Positions 33,601 to 46,482 of a stretch of 64,000 nucleotides of DNA are shown here, in pieces. Numbering within the stretch: position 1 is the first letter of the stretch; each line of letters starts with the position of its first letter. The position numbers and the translations under genes are program-made. Source of the stretch: Pelmatolapia mariae (taxonomy: Eukaryota > Chordata > Actinopteri > Cichliformes > Cichlidae); the NCBI RefSeq assembly GCF_036321145.2, contig NC_086239.1:15347001-15411000 (forward strand), read 5' to 3'. Under the pieces are notes generated by a model. The model was not told the DNA's origin. It saw only the letters and a list, made by a program, of their open reading frames with translations, and did no database searches.

Positions 33601-36600
33601 CTGTGCAACTGGAAAAAGAACAGTGCAAAATAACCATAAATAGCCCAAAATAACCATGACATTCATGCCCAGAAGGGGTGTGTAAACCTCTGATTACGTT
33701 GTGTAAGGACTACAGACTCCAGCTTCCACATAGCTGCCCTCTCGGCACGTCTTAAAGCACACGTTTGAGATAACATATCGCCATCTTATCTACACTGTTT
33801 GATGTTGTATAACTAAGTACGTTTTGGAACACTGATGAGCTTTCCTTTGTTTTTGGAAAGCTTGACTAGAGTACATATCGAACTAGAAATTTTACTGTGC
33901 CCTGAAAGTTCAGCACCTGATGCAGGCGTTCAAAGTCCAATGCTTGCTGTGTTGTCAAGGTGCATGAAAACGTTCTTGCACTAAAACTTTAATCTTACTT
34001 TACACATCTGCCACAACCACGCTCATTAAGTTCCAGCTCTTATTCCGATGGTTCTTTTGGGCACAAGAAAATGTGAAACATGCGGCTTCAGAGCATCGGG
34101 ACTCACCGCTGGGCTTCTTCTCCAGCAGCTGCCTCTTGCAGTAGATGACACACAGAACGAGCAGGGCCAGCAGCACTGTAGCAAGAGCGCTGCAGATGAC
34201 CGCAGCCAGAGCCATGTCCCGTGGACTGGTCACTACCGAGGGCAGCGGCACCAGATTCACACGCCCGCTGCCTGTCGAGGAAATGGAAAGGAGAGAAATG
34301 TGAAGTACAGTTTACCAGCTAGGTATCAGACACAAAAAAGGGTTAAAACAACGACGACAAAAATGAGGATAATACTTTTTGCTTAAAAGAGTTCTCAGCC
34401 AATCAACTTCTATTTGCCTCAAGTCAGTAATCTCCATGCTAATGCAAAAAGTAGAGTTCAAAGAGAAGAGACTGCATGTTAAATTCTTTTATCTGCCTCT
34501 GCCTCATACTCTGCAGAAGATGATTTACAGTTGTTTCCCCCCCTCTACCCTCAGGCTGCCCTAACAGCTTTTAAATCAAGAGGCGGACATACTGGTCACA
34601 TAGGAGTGTGTATGTGGCAGAGGGAAAGCTTAATGTTGTGTCACTGAGTGTGTGAGCGTGGCATTACAGTCCTCCTTCCTGAGGGGAAATGTGATGTCAG
34701 TGTGTGTACCCACCTTCGTGACCTTTAACACAAAGACAAAAACTCATATGGATAGGGCAGGCTTACAAAGAATGCAGCTCAAGTTCCCACACATGCAGAA
34801 CATCAGCGTATAATGTGGATTAATGCTGTTTGGAAAAAAAATTGGCTCCTGCTATGTATAATTATCCTTCTCAACACCCCACAGATATAGATAAAATACA
34901 GGCTCCATGTAAACTAAGAGCAGCTAGACTGAAAACTTCTATGTGTTTTCTAACGCTGTTTAAAGCTGCTTTATGTGGCATTTTTGGCCACTTTGTGCAA
35001 ACATGGAAGCAAACAATAGACACTTAGCTGTAGCATTAGCATACACTTAACAGTAACGTGTCAGTTTTGAAGCTTTTTATTTTGCCCTTTTGCCGACTCC
35101 CAAGCAAAAATGTCTGTCTGCTTACCTGCTGAGTGTCCCTGTATTTTCTCAACTAGTTGCTACACACAGTCGACTACCAAAGCAGGAAAGTAAAGTCATT
35201 GCTAACATTTTGGCTAATGCTAAGTGAATGACCAGACAATGTTGATCCTTGACCAACATTATTCTGATGATGTAGGAACAACACCAACACAGGGATATTA
35301 GATCGTACATGTGAAACAAGCAATTTGAGCTCCATTTTTCTCTCTGTGAGCCACGTTCCTCCTGATTGGCTGCCACAAATAAACAATAATTTGAACAGGG
35401 AGGTGGGTGGGGCTGCTGTGCCAGAAATGACCAAATTAGGCATATCAACACTCTGACATCATACAGAGCAAAGAGTAGAAAAAACTGTCAAAAACCAAGC
35501 GTGTAGAGGAGTCTGAAGCTTTCTTTTGCAACTTTCTGAAATTATTTGAAACTTTAGCCTTATTAGCAGATAAAAATATGTCTGCTTTAGGATTTATACT
35601 TTGATAGAGAAACAAACAAACAAACAAAAATTGCAAAACAAACTTAAAATTTAGTTTTAAATGTTGAACTCTTATGTGTGTTATTTATCCCAAATGTTAA
35701 TCACACAAGGTTGCCGAGGATATTTGATTTGGCAGATTTTTAAACACAGTAGTTTTTAAACCTGATTTGCAACACATAATAAAAACAAGTTTGCTGCACC
35801 TTTTCTTTCTAAACGCTGTTTGTTTGTTTGTTTTTTTAGGGTTAGGCAACATTTTTTCTTAACCCATGTAAATTTACCAGGGTTATAAAACTAAGCACGT
35901 CTGCAGCAGCACGTTCTCAATCCTCTCCAGATTTTAATCACAGCAATACACAGAAACAGTGTGGCACAGACATCCTGAGTGATGAGATATCAGGAGACAG
36001 GGTAACATGTATAGCATGTAAGCTGCACGTCTCCACATTAGTCTGCAGCTTTAAGAAGACGTGAACAAAAAAACAAAAGCAGCGTGTTTGGAAGAAACTT
36101 ATCTCCGAGACCACGTGCAACTAGCTTAGCATTACTGTCTCTGATCATCATGGATGCAAAGCAGACTGAAAAGTATGGCAAATATAATGAATGACATTTG
36201 TTTGAGAAAACTTCGCTGTTTGCTTTCAGTATATTAATCATAAAGACAGCTGGTTTGAGCCTTTTCACTTCCAAGAGCTCTTTGTTATGCAATGTAAACA
36301 TTTAACTTCGTGGAGGGTTTTTTTTTTTTCTTTAATGCAGACAGATAGGGGATAGGGGTATTTTAACATTCCTTTAAAAAAAGCGGGTGGGGGGGGGGAG
36401 ACCAACTAAAAATAATAATAATAACCAAGCGGAGTTACAATACTCAGTTTGACCTAGGGGACAGAGTAAAGGATACGTTTGAGATAAGCACAGAAAAGAA
36501 CATAATGTCAGAAACGTGACTTATTGCTTGTTACTAAAAATGTAAAATACTGCAGTTTGGCGAAGAGCAGCAACAGACATCAAGGCACGCTACAGAATTT

Positions 36601-39600
36601 GCACCTTATTTAGGGGATTTTGTGCCTAAAGACTTTGTGTGAAGTGAAGCATTCAATCCTGCTCCGGCATCAATAAACACTAAATGACAGCGGAGACGAA
36701 TGGGATAACACATCCCAGTAAAATTTACACACTTGACTATTTACATTATATTCCATGTTTTGTGATTTTTTTTTGTTTAAATATGCAACTGAGGCACTAT
36801 TTATGTAATTTCTCATTTGCAGACTTTTACAAAATAGACATTTGAACAGTGGTTACAGCTGGATTCAAAGTTCATGTTACCTGATGGATTCAAAGGTTTT
36901 CATCGAGAGGGTATTTGGAAGGAAATAGTTTTTTTACCTGGAAAAAAAGTCTAAATAGATGTGCATCTTCAAAGTGCATATTATTATTTTTTCCTAATCT
37001 AATCATTATTGCCATGAAAGACACTGAGCTGATTACTTACAGTAAGACCATTTGTTTATATCTGGCCAGTTTTCTAAAACGGTGGTTTTAATATGCAAAT
37101 AAGGAGCCAGACTTTGAATGTGACCTCAAACAATAGCTCTTCAGGCTTTCTGAAGTTTTCTTTGGACATTGGCTGCTTTTTCAGTTACGTTTACTCATGT
37201 TCAGTCCACTCCTTGTACCTGACCATTTTCAGAGGCTTGTTTTATTTCTGTTTGTTAAGCCACCTAATGCTGACCTGTGAATCATTCAAGCACCTAATTC
37301 AAGGCATGAACCAGCCTTGTGCCAATACATAACAAACAACTTGGCAAAGAACGTTACTTGTTACTGCTGACCTGTGGCAAAAACACAATTTGTTCCAGTT
37401 TCTTTAGCTGAATCTGTGAAAAATGCGAATGACAGCACAGTTTGAGGGACAAACGGAAATCTACAGCAGATCCAAAAGCCGTACCCTTAAGAAATACAAA
37501 ACAAATCTAGCAAAGGCCTCACGCAGGACCTGAGTTATACATCTGTCCCTTCAGTTGATCATCTACTGTTCACTGAAGCTTTATCAGAAATGACCGCAGT
37601 GGCCGTCAAGAAATGGTTTGGGACTACATTTCAGCCCTCAGATTTTAATCTAATGTGCAGTACCATCTAGAAAGAACCTGATTGACAACAGCTTCATTTT
37701 TTCAATATGGCAATGATCCTAAACACACTGCAAACACCTTTTTCCCAAAATTTCCTATCAAAATATAAAGAAATGAGGGGTAGCTCAAGACTTTTGCACA
37801 GTACTATATGCCATTTGTAAAATATATATTCCTCACCCCACACTGACACTGACAAGCTGAAATATCAGCATGTTTGTGTTTTGTGAGACTTATGCCAATA
37901 ATCTCTCTGTACTGTATCTGACGTCTGACCGTTATGTTTAAACTCTGCCTTCATTGTCATGGTCAAATTCAGCTCATCCGAAGCGAGCATCACAAGCCAG
38001 CCTGTTATCGGAGACGCAGCAGCTGCAGCAAACACAGACCAACACTGGTCCATTGAAGAGAGCTCACCTGCTGATATTATCTGCATACAAACCAGACCAA
38101 TAAACCACAGCCTTTCATAGCCTGCTGACTTTATGGAATGCCACAAAGTCCAAATAAAAGAAGCACTTCTTTACACCTCTGAAGGCTCTTTGACCGTCTA
38201 TGAACACTATTTTAAGAGCTTCTTTAGTAGAGCTGAACAAAAGTTTTGGAGTATTTAATTGGGAGCTGTCAAAACGCCTGAATGCTTTTATAATGGAGCT
38301 CTATCAAAGTCTAAACATGTTATGTGGTATAAAATTTAAGGTGGAGCAATATGCTAATGACATATATCTATAAGCTCTGTTTTTTTCTCTAACATTATGA
38401 ATTTCTAAATAGGACTGCCATCACAATGGATGTCACTCCTGTCAGCTTAGAACAGAAAACTGAGGCTACATGCAATTACCAGCATTGAAGAAGACCGAGA
38501 CTCATCAGACAGGGCGGCATTTGCCCAATTTCTGCTGCAACATTCAGATGGTAGGGTCAGAATCTGGAGTAAACAACATGAAAGCATCCATCCACTCTCC
38601 CTTGAATCGACAGATCAGGCTGCTGGTGGTGTAATAGTTCAGGGATATTTCCTTGACATACTTAAGCACTAGCTGAGCATTGCTTAAACACCACAGCCTA
38701 CTAAAGTATTCTTGCTGACCATGTCTATCCCCTTAGGTCCACAGTGTACCCATCTTTTGATGGCTGCTTCACCACAAAGCTCGAATCATCTCAAACTGGT
38801 TTCTTGAACATGACACTGAGCTCACTGTACTCAGATGTCCTCCACAGTCACCAGATCTCAATCTAATACAGCACCTTTGTGATGTGTCTAATGGGAGATT
38901 CCCATCATGGATGTGCAGCTCAGAAATCTGTAGCAACTGTGTGATGCTGTCACGTCAACATGGACCAAAATCTGTTTCCTGCACCTTGTTGAATCTGTGC
39001 CACAAAGGCTTACGGCTGTTCTGAAGGCAAAAGAGGGACCAGCCTGTTATTAGCAAGCTGTACCTATTAAAGTGGCAAGTGAGTGTGTGTAGTAGCACTA
39101 TCAGGAAGTAGTAATATTATCACAGTTTTTCCAACCTGCCTCAAATATACCTAATAATATAACTGTGGTTTATAGCTGACGGCACTGTTTCTCTGTTCTC
39201 TGAACAAAAATAAGGATCAAATTCCCATCTGACTCGCTCTAAATCCTTTCTGACACTGTAATAAATGTGATACCGGGACAAGCCACAAAGAGCAGGTAGC
39301 ATTCCTTCAACAAGTGTGTGTATGTGTGCGCGCGTGCACACATATCTGTCTGCACGCCCGTGTGTTATTTAGTCTCTGAGATCTACCGTGACAGTGAAGA
39401 ACTTCAGCAGATGAAACGCATTAAAGAGGCTGAAGGGAATCCATAAAACACAACCTCATTTTTAACTCAGCTCCAAGAAGCCACTGGGGGAGGTGGGGGT
39501 GGGGGGCATAAAAGAAAAAGGGAGGAGAAGAAAGGAGGGGTTTGAGATTTACAGTCCGCCACAGACGGCAGCATACCTCCCCTGCACAGCTGCACCTTTA

Positions 39601-42600
39601 CCCCCACCACCACCAGCCCCCGGGCCCAGTGTGGCCTATTAGAATGATCTGCCCTTTAAGTTTTCACCACCCTGCTCAAGATAACACTGGAGGTGGAGGT
39701 GGAGGGAGAAGGGAGGGGGGGAGATTTTCAAACATTTGGAAATGTTCCACTGAGAGTCTCTGTAGGAGCTAACTACCAACTATGTTCTCAGACACAATGG
39801 CCATTTTGTTTCACGGGGGCTGCACTATTATCAAAACGGGGAGCTGCGCAGATGGACGAACGTGCAGACGGGGAGGGGGGCTGTCCCAAGGCCAGCGCTC
39901 ATTACACGCGCTACACCGACAGAAATACAAAGATGAAAAACCCAACCGGGAGCGGACGATCCGATGAAGCGACTCTTTTTTTATACCTGGGGCTCGTGCG
40001 CAAAGTTTAAAAAAGTTTTTCTGTTTTTTTTTCCTTTTTAAGAGTTTTCCCAGAGCTGTGCTCATTTATTTGACACAGGGGTGTTAACTCTGGCTTGAAC
40101 AGCCCCGATGTTCTTGTTGCCAAAAAAAAAGCCTTGTTGGAAACAGCTGCCGTATCCTCCGCCATCAGGAAGTCACACTCAATTACCAAAAGGTATAAGT
40201 TCACTCGCCTATTGGTTTTATGTGGAAACGTGAAATCATAAGGTTGCACTTAACTACTTACAAAGGCCAGAAGAAAGAAGTTAACTGGATCTGCAGCCTA
40301 CAGGAATGCATGCCCACAATGCTTTGTGAATGCATCAGAGCACACCTCCTTGTTTTTTTTGTTTTTTTTTTGCATAATGGAAATAAATTATGCTGCTCGA
40401 AGCGGCACACTCCTGTGGACATGTTTACTTTGGTGCTGGGACAAAGACAAAGAACATTAGGGTCGTTTTTAGGAATGCCGTTGGGTTTTTGTTTAAGGAA
40501 GTTTGCGCATTTAATCCAAACAGATTTTTTTTTAAATGAGTGACATGCTCTGAACTAATATAATCCACTGTTGGCAAATCCACTATTATGCTACTCAGCT
40601 TTTCAAGTGCTCAGCTTGTAAATCCAAGCATTTATTTGCACATATAGCGTAGCTGGCAGGCTCAGCGAGGGCTGGTGAATGAAATATGGCTGCGGTGCTG
40701 GTTACTCCACTACCGTGTGCTGGCATGTGCGTGCCCGGCACTTTTTTTTGGTTCCAGCAGCAGTTTGGCAAGGAGTTCAAAAGTTTGTCATGGAGGGTGA
40801 TGTTTGCTTTTGGACTATTGTATCCCTGTTGTTTCATGTTAAAACATCATCTATTGTGAGTTAGGAATGAATGGGGTGTGTTCATGAGAACAGTGGACAA
40901 AATCTCTCACTCATGTTAGTCCAACTGTTAGAAGAGGTCAGAGAAAGCAAAGGTGCTTACAGTTGGGCTCATAAGGAGGTGGAGGGTCTCCACAAGGTAT
41001 GCACTCCATGTCCTGGAAACCGCTTAGTTTTGTCTTCCTGTAATATCTGTGCAAGACACAAAATCACATGTTTGTTAACCAAAACAGATGCCATTAATGT
41101 GTAGGGTTTCGTAAAACTGACCAGTAAGATGCGTCCTCTCACCCTGGCAGGCAGTCGCCACACACGGCGTTGCTCGTGGTGGAGCAGTTGCCCTTCTGGA
41201 AGCGGTTGATCAGTCCACAGTCCAGGCAGGGTTTGCACTTCTGCAGGCTCCGGTCCTCTTTGAAGCGACTGCTCCGACAGGGCACACACCGGGCATCCTC
41301 TCCATAACCAAAGCCACATTCCTGGAAGGATTAATGGGAGAAATACACCGGCTAAGAGGTGGGGTTGTTGGTTTGGGGTGATGTGCAGCTGGTGAAAAGA
41401 GGGCTTGAATGCGGACTACCGGGGGTCTGGAATTAAAGAACGATCTTGGCTAGCGGGATCAGACAAGAACAGTGGCCTGCCTCTTTTGAGAGTCCATCTT
41501 ACACTGGCAATAAGCTCCCTGACTCTGTCAGTATGAATGAGTAGCCTTCCGCTGCAAGACCCAGAAAGGCCATGCATTTGAATAATAAAGGCTGGAGGGG
41601 ACACCCACTGTTGTATTATTGCAGGTTTATTGCTGCGTTTGTGTGGGACTCCCACTCCAAGCAGACTCAGTGAGTGTCCCGTTGATTGAGAGGCCAGCAA
41701 AGCAAAGGAAACGCTTCAGGAAGGGGGCAAGGATTATGGAGAGGTATATGGAGAAAACAAGATGAATACTCTTTTTGTGTTCAGCAATTGAAAGTGCACA
41801 TAAAAAGCACAGCTTCCTTCAACTGTGTGAATGATCTAATGCCTAAAAAAACCCTTTATTATCACCTGAGCGAAGCAAAAATAAGGATAATGTCAATTAA
41901 AAGATATGATTTTTATTATTTTATTGGTTGTGTGGAATTGAATGTGTATATTTTTTTGCTTGTGTGAGGGTTTTTTTAAGACTTTCCCAGTTTTTATATC
42001 AGCTGGCAAAGTAGAAACACAAAAGTCTTCAACATTTTAAAGCAACATTATAAAGTTTTCCTAAGGAGAAGCCAAAACTGTTTCAGTTCTTTCCCCTGTC
42101 TGTTTTTCTCCCTTTCTTTGTGTCACATCTCTAAAATGACTCTGCGAGACCTCAGTGACAAACTGACATTTCCATGACAGCTGACGTTACCCCGAGGGAA
42201 TGACATCATACATCGATCATTCATTATCAGCTCCACAGCAGCTGCCCTCCTGTTATCCAGCATTACCACACTGAAATCTAAATCCAGGAAGATACACAGG
42301 GAGCGGTGGGGTGGGGTGCTCGTATATCATTAAAGTGAAGGTCAGCTTCAAACAGGGCTTCTCCCTTCTCTTCTCTCTTCACCCGTGTCCCGTTTCACCG
42401 GCCAGGCGTGCATTCCTGTTGGAATGTGGGATGAAGGTTTAGATATGATTGGGGGGGCGGGGAATTGGCGAAGCATGCTGGCAAGAAATAAAAATGGAGG
42501 CTGGAGCCTAAGATGTGATCTTGTGATGGCACCGCAGAGTCAGGACAGAAGACGAGGAATTTAGTGCTTCCAGCCAAACACATGTGAGCCTGACATTGAA

Positions 42601-45600
42601 CCCCTGGGCAAGGCCTGGCCCGAGGTGGACCCATAAGGCTGGACTTCTGCAGCTGTTGCTGTGAACTCGCCATATAAGGCCTTACCCCTCTAGTCGTGCA
42701 GACCAGAAGAACCCAGGGAGGGGAGTGGATGTGGGTGACCGATGAGTGATAAAGAGGGGGGAAAGTCAGGATAAAGATTTGGCTGCCCACAATTGCACAC
42801 CACGAGAGAGAGAGACACTTGAATCTGATCTTTAAGAACGCACAGCCAAGCCCGCTCGCGCAGTGGTTCTGTGACCCACTTCTTCATGAAGGAGGGGGCC
42901 CCGGGATGATTCGTTCTCGCTCAGCCCGGCACTGGCACGAGCTCTGTCCATGGGGCACCGCATGGCAGGAAGGGCTGATGCTACGAAAGACACAAGCAGG
43001 TCAGAGCACTGAAACAAAAGGAAAATGGAGCCAGTTCCTGCCCCTCTGATCAAGGAGCCGTCCCTTTCTTCCTTTATCCCCGCTAACAAAGCTCAACAAA
43101 GACCCAACTGAGATGTGTTCAGCAGCTAAAGGAAAGCCTGCACTCTGATGCGGAAATCTGTGATGACGGGAGTTATTATTTACGCAAAAAGGGCAACATA
43201 ACAAACAGTCTGTTAAAACATTTTTGAGTGCATCAAGGCGATACGCTGAGATGAGAGAAATCATCTGGGGAGAAAACTATTTGAACTGTAGTGTGCAAAA
43301 AGACAGGAAAAAAGCCCAACGAAAACGAATAAACCTCGAAGCGTGGCTGCTCCCATAGTTTTGCATGAAGTTCTCTTATGCCTTTTTTCACCTGAAAACA
43401 CGTAGAAAAACTGATGCTTAACATCCCGTTTCCCTGCCCTATCTCCTGATCTACTTTGGGCGAGACTGCCAAGCACAACACAGCACTGTAGTGTGGGGAG
43501 AGAAGGCGGTGGTGGTGGGGGTGTGCTGGCTGGGACCTGAAGCAAGTTCAGACGCACAGATATTTCTGAGATTAAGAGGGAATCACAAGGGGGCGGGGAG
43601 GCCCTGCCAGTCATCTGATCCGGGGGATGAAACACGACGAAAAACAACAGCGTGCTACTTGAAAGAGGAGTTTTGTGCGGGACATAACGCGCTCTCTTTG
43701 ATTCTGTTTAAACTCTACTACAGCCTGGCTTGTTTAAACACAACGATCACTGTGATTTTGACACTTCTGCTGCCTGTTGCTCCCTCTCTTTAGCCGGTGC
43801 CACCCAGAAGTCCTTTGTCCTAGAAGTGTGGCCGGAGGAAATGCTACACTCTCCCTTACATTCTACAAGATGCTGACATGCCAAAGTTGTGTTCCTGCCT
43901 CGCTTTTTTTATGCCCCCGGCAATCTTCCAGCATGCACTGGAAGGCGATTTACGCCTTCACCTTCATGCTTGATGCAACACAGCTTAACTAAGTAACCTC
44001 CTATAATGAAACCTAAAGTGAAGTATGTCAGGGAGAGCTGGTTTTAATTGATGCTCCCTCTGTATGGGTGGTTCTTTTAGCAACAGTTAGCGTGGAGGAG
44101 CTAATTGATGTTTGTCAGCCAGCCTCAGAGCGGCTTCCAGAGGCAAACTTCCAGAGCAAACTGGGCCACATTCCTCTGGGATCTCTATGGCAGCTGCACA
44201 GAGGGACTCCAAAAGTTTTTTGCTTCCCTCTCGACAGTCAGGCTAGCCTTTAAGAATACAGACAGATTGTCTGAGCTCAGATCACAAAGTTGTTTCTCTG
44301 GGAAACTTTCTCCTAGAGCAAGGCCCAGGTTTCCATTTTGAGTCGGCATCCCGCTACCTTCAGAGAAAGAATGAGGCAGCCAATTATTAACCAGGACCCC
44401 AGGGTGGCTAGCGGCATTCATGCCCGTCGACGCTGCAGGGGAACACGAGGACTACTGAAGCGTATCAGCAACCACAGAGTGCATGTCTGTGTGCACTGAG
44501 ATTAAAGGCGACCCAGACTTAAATGCATGTGTGCAACAGATGTCAAGGGGGGGTGATACAGAGTTTTTCGTCAGTGCTAAAAGATGTTTTGAAGTGTAAA
44601 GTCACCCGAAAGTCAGTTTAGCAGATGTTTTATGTGCAGTATAATCTTCACTTTAAGAGCTTTTCATGTTTTTTTACTGCAGCAAATCCTGCAGTCTGGA
44701 AGTTTTCATTTTTGCTTTCGACAGTTCACTGTCAAATATACGTTTTTATTAATAATTGTACTGCTTTTTAATCAATCAAACAGCACAAAGACAAAAGTGT
44801 TAGAGAAATTACCCTTCAAAGAGGACCTATTTTTTTGGAGTCTATTAGAGTAGCTTTGAATGATTCACAATTCAAAATAACTCAAAATAATCAGTCATGT
44901 AGCCCCTCAGTACTCCTGTTGTATGAAATAAGCCGTTTTAGCTTGCCTTTCCCTCACCTTCCTTCTGATTGGCCGCTGCATGCAAACAGTGGGTTTTAAC
45001 AGCAGGTAGGTGGGGACTTGGTGTTCAAAGAAATGAGAAACTTTGGTTTAATTATCTCAGCTTTTTTACTGCATCGTACCAGCGCACGGGGGGGTGGGGG
45101 GTATATGCAAGGTTTTACTGTGTTCCACTATCATTATTAAATCAAACTCATTAATTCAGTTACTCACTTTTACATCACTGCCTACACTTGCAGAAGTAGG
45201 TAGGCACATAGCTGCTGCCAGAGAGGAAAGCCTCTGCTTACCAGCCTTAACTGACACTAAAGAGGCCTGTTTGTACAAAGCGAGCGCGCGCGCACACACA
45301 CACACACACACACAAACCTGTGGGTAAGGTGGTGGAAAAAATTGTATTCCCAGTCGAAAGAGCAGCAAGCTTAGGCATGGCTGCCTTCAAACAGTAAAGA
45401 CAATAAGTTGGACGGGGCGCAATGGGGGGAAAAACAATGGAAGCCATTCAGCTGCAGAAGGTCAAAAGTATGGGTGTGACTGATTAAAGAAGGGTCGGTG
45501 TTCTACAAAAGCTAATAACAGCTTGGCTGTTTTTGTGCATGAAAGACAGGAAGTAATAAATAATGTCTGTTCCCTGGAAAAGATACGCTTTTCTAAACAG

Positions 45601-46482
45601 TGATGTCCATTCTTTTCATAAACCAACAGTTTTTCCCCCACAAATCCAGCCAACTTTGTTCAGCTCAGGGAAACTGACTCGGCTGACCTGTTATGGATTA
45701 CAACACTCTCCATTTCTTAAATAAACTGAGGCACACACTGCTTTTGGGGAAAACGCTCTTGTGGACAAATCAAAAAAGTTTAGACTAAATCCAACCTTTG
45801 AAAGCTCCTGTCCTGCATCACACTGCTTGCAGGGTTTGCAGTTTCCAAAGCGGTCCTTGTACTCCTGCTCTCGGCATTCTCTGGTCTGCTCTTCGGCTCT
45901 TGCGTGAATCTGAATGAGAGACAATCATTTGGAGAAAGTTAGAAGATTCCTGCATTTCATCCAGAACAGATAAAGCAGTCTGATTCCATAATCATTTATG
46001 GAGGCCGCCCTCCCTTCCCTTCAAACCCTGGGACTCCTGTTTGAAAATAAGTCTCGATCCTACAGGGAAGAGATAAGATCGAACCTGAATGAGCCCTGTG
46101 GGAAAACTGTAAAGCTTCAGCAGCAGAATCTAAGTCAAAAGCAACAATGCAGTGAATGCTAAGCCCAGAGACAGTGGTTGACAATCTCTTCAGCAAGGAT
46201 TTTACTGATCCCACAGGTTGAGTCGCCTAGTTAACGCATATGCAGTGTATCTGCCGTTTTTCACTTTTGCAGAATATATACAAACTGCGCATGCTGAAAG
46301 CATTTGGCTCACGTGTCATCCAGCTTCCCTTGCACACATTGCAACAGACAAGACATGCATAGCAAAATTATCCATTTTAAGTTTGTGCAAAATTAAAAAA
46401 AAAAAAAAAAACTTACCAGAGATGAATACAGGACATGCAACGTTAGCACAAGTGAGAAGGTGTTCTGAAGCATCCTAACCAT
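30604..46482 (-). CDS. tnfrsf19: TNF receptor superfamily member 19 (TROY), 9 coding exons
   Basis: This is a type I membrane death-domain-less TNF receptor signalling through TRAFs. The minus-strand exons are 46417-46482 (signal peptide MVRMLQNTFSLVLTLHVLYS), 45796-45909 and 41143-41321 (cysteine-rich domains: ECREQEYKDRFGNC, ECGFGYGEDARC, NRFQKGNCSTTSNAVC), 40961-41046 (GFQDMECIPCGDPPPPYEP), 34107-34271 (transmembrane, residues about 168-193), 32085-32210, 31869-31971 (CGPVHLIPSLCCDESC), 31030-31229 (acidic) and 30604-30608. All junctions are GT-AG with consistent phase, giving 347 aa (human about 423). Ectodomain, membrane and juxtamembrane parts match human TROY strongly. The distal tail after residue about 280 is divergent and shorter, and ends in PIQEG. 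The final coding exon contributes only GA-TGA; see the findings for alternatives. The gene is convergent with MIPEP and divergent from SACS. Confidence 0.9.
32935..33665 (-). mobile_element. Tc1/mariner-like transposon relic, minus orientation (TNFRSF19 intron)
   Basis: On the plus strand, TTGGAATCATTGTCCTGTTC, AAACACCCAACTGTGCCCAA, ACCACTATTATGCTTGACAG, TTTGTCTCATCTGACAATAA and CTTGGACTTTCCCATTGT are the antisense of a transposase region of a fish Tc1/mariner family I recognise. It is heavily mutated and sits in the intron between the transmembrane exon and the next. Confidence 0.65.
34107..34271 (-). CDS. tnfrsf19: TNFRSF19 transmembrane exon
   Basis: This exon encodes SGRVNLVPLPSVVTSPRD, the hydrophobic helix MALAAVICSALATVLLALLV continuing to LCVIYC, then KRQLLEKKPS. 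The helix and stop-transfer KR are nearly identical to human TROY. The junction with the previous exon creates N-C-S, a possible N-glycosylation sequon next to the membrane. Confidence 0.93.
35000..37400. other. TNFRSF19 intron, unassigned part
   Basis: This is AT-rich intronic DNA within the 6.7-kb intron 34272-40960. I recognise no coding exon, RNA or high-copy repeat here. Confidence 0.45.
37430..37810 (+). mobile_element. Mariner/Tc1-like transposon relic
   Basis: GAAATGACCGCAGTGGCCGT, CAATATGGCAATGATCCTAA, CACACTGCAAACACCTTTTT and the end GACTTTTGCACAGTACTATA match the 3' half of a fish Tc1/mariner repeat that ends in a 'gacttttgcacagtact' terminal sequence. No frame is open. Confidence 0.55.
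38428..39075 (+). mobile_element. Tc1-like DNA transposon relic, 3' half (copy 3)
   Basis: GTCACTCCTGTCAGCTTAGA, AAACAACATGAAAGCATCCA, CACAAAGCTCGAATCATCTC, TGGTTTCTTGAACATGACAC, CACAGTCACCAGATCTCAAT, GGAGATTCCCATCATGGATG and ACCTATTAAAGTGGCAAGTG follow the transposase C-terminal half in order, including a corrupted SPDLN-x-IEHLW catalytic region. It is the same family as copies 1 and 2 and contains many stops. Confidence 0.75.
39480..39730 (+). repeat. G-rich/purine-rich tract in TNFRSF19 intron
   Basis: G runs at 39485-39507 (GGGGGAGGTGGGGGTGGGGG) and a (GGA)n-like stretch at 39688-39722 flank a C-rich segment near 39600-39625. This is low complexity and possibly structured. It is noncoding. 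Confidence 0.6.
41143..41321 (-). CDS. tnfrsf19: TNFRSF19 cysteine-rich domain exon
   Basis: The exon encodes 59 codons plus two bases, from ECGFGYGEDARCVPC to GDCLPG. The cysteine spacing (CVPC, CKPCLDC, NCS, VCGDC) matches TNFR cysteine-rich repeats and human TROY. It starts in phase 0 right after GQELSK of the preceding exon. Confidence 0.93.
41322..45795 (-). other. tnfrsf19: TNFRSF19 intron between cysteine-rich-domain exons (4.5 kb)
   Basis: I recognise no gene or RNA here. The sequence is moderately GC-rich in 42200-44500 and has few obvious high-copy repeats. It contains a (CG)(CA)n purine-pyrimidine run at 45283-45313. Frames such as 42395-42790 and 43261-43647 (minus) show no homology I know and no coding character. 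Confidence 0.5.
45283..45313 (+). repeat. (CG)n(CA)n microsatellite
   Basis: GCGCGCGC is followed by a CA run, an alternating purine-pyrimidine tract inside the TNFRSF19 intron that could adopt Z-form. Confidence 0.85.

Noticed and set aside
40969..41319. 116-codon minus-strand frame over the TNFRSF19 exons
   Set aside because: It is a shadow frame of the cysteine-rich exons at 41143-41321 and 40961-41046, whose correct frame gives TROY.
42395..43647. Minus-strand frames of 128-131 codons in the TNFRSF19 intron as extra exons
   Set aside because: TNFRSF19 exons on both sides join in phase without them and match human TROY continuously, so no coding exon is missing here.
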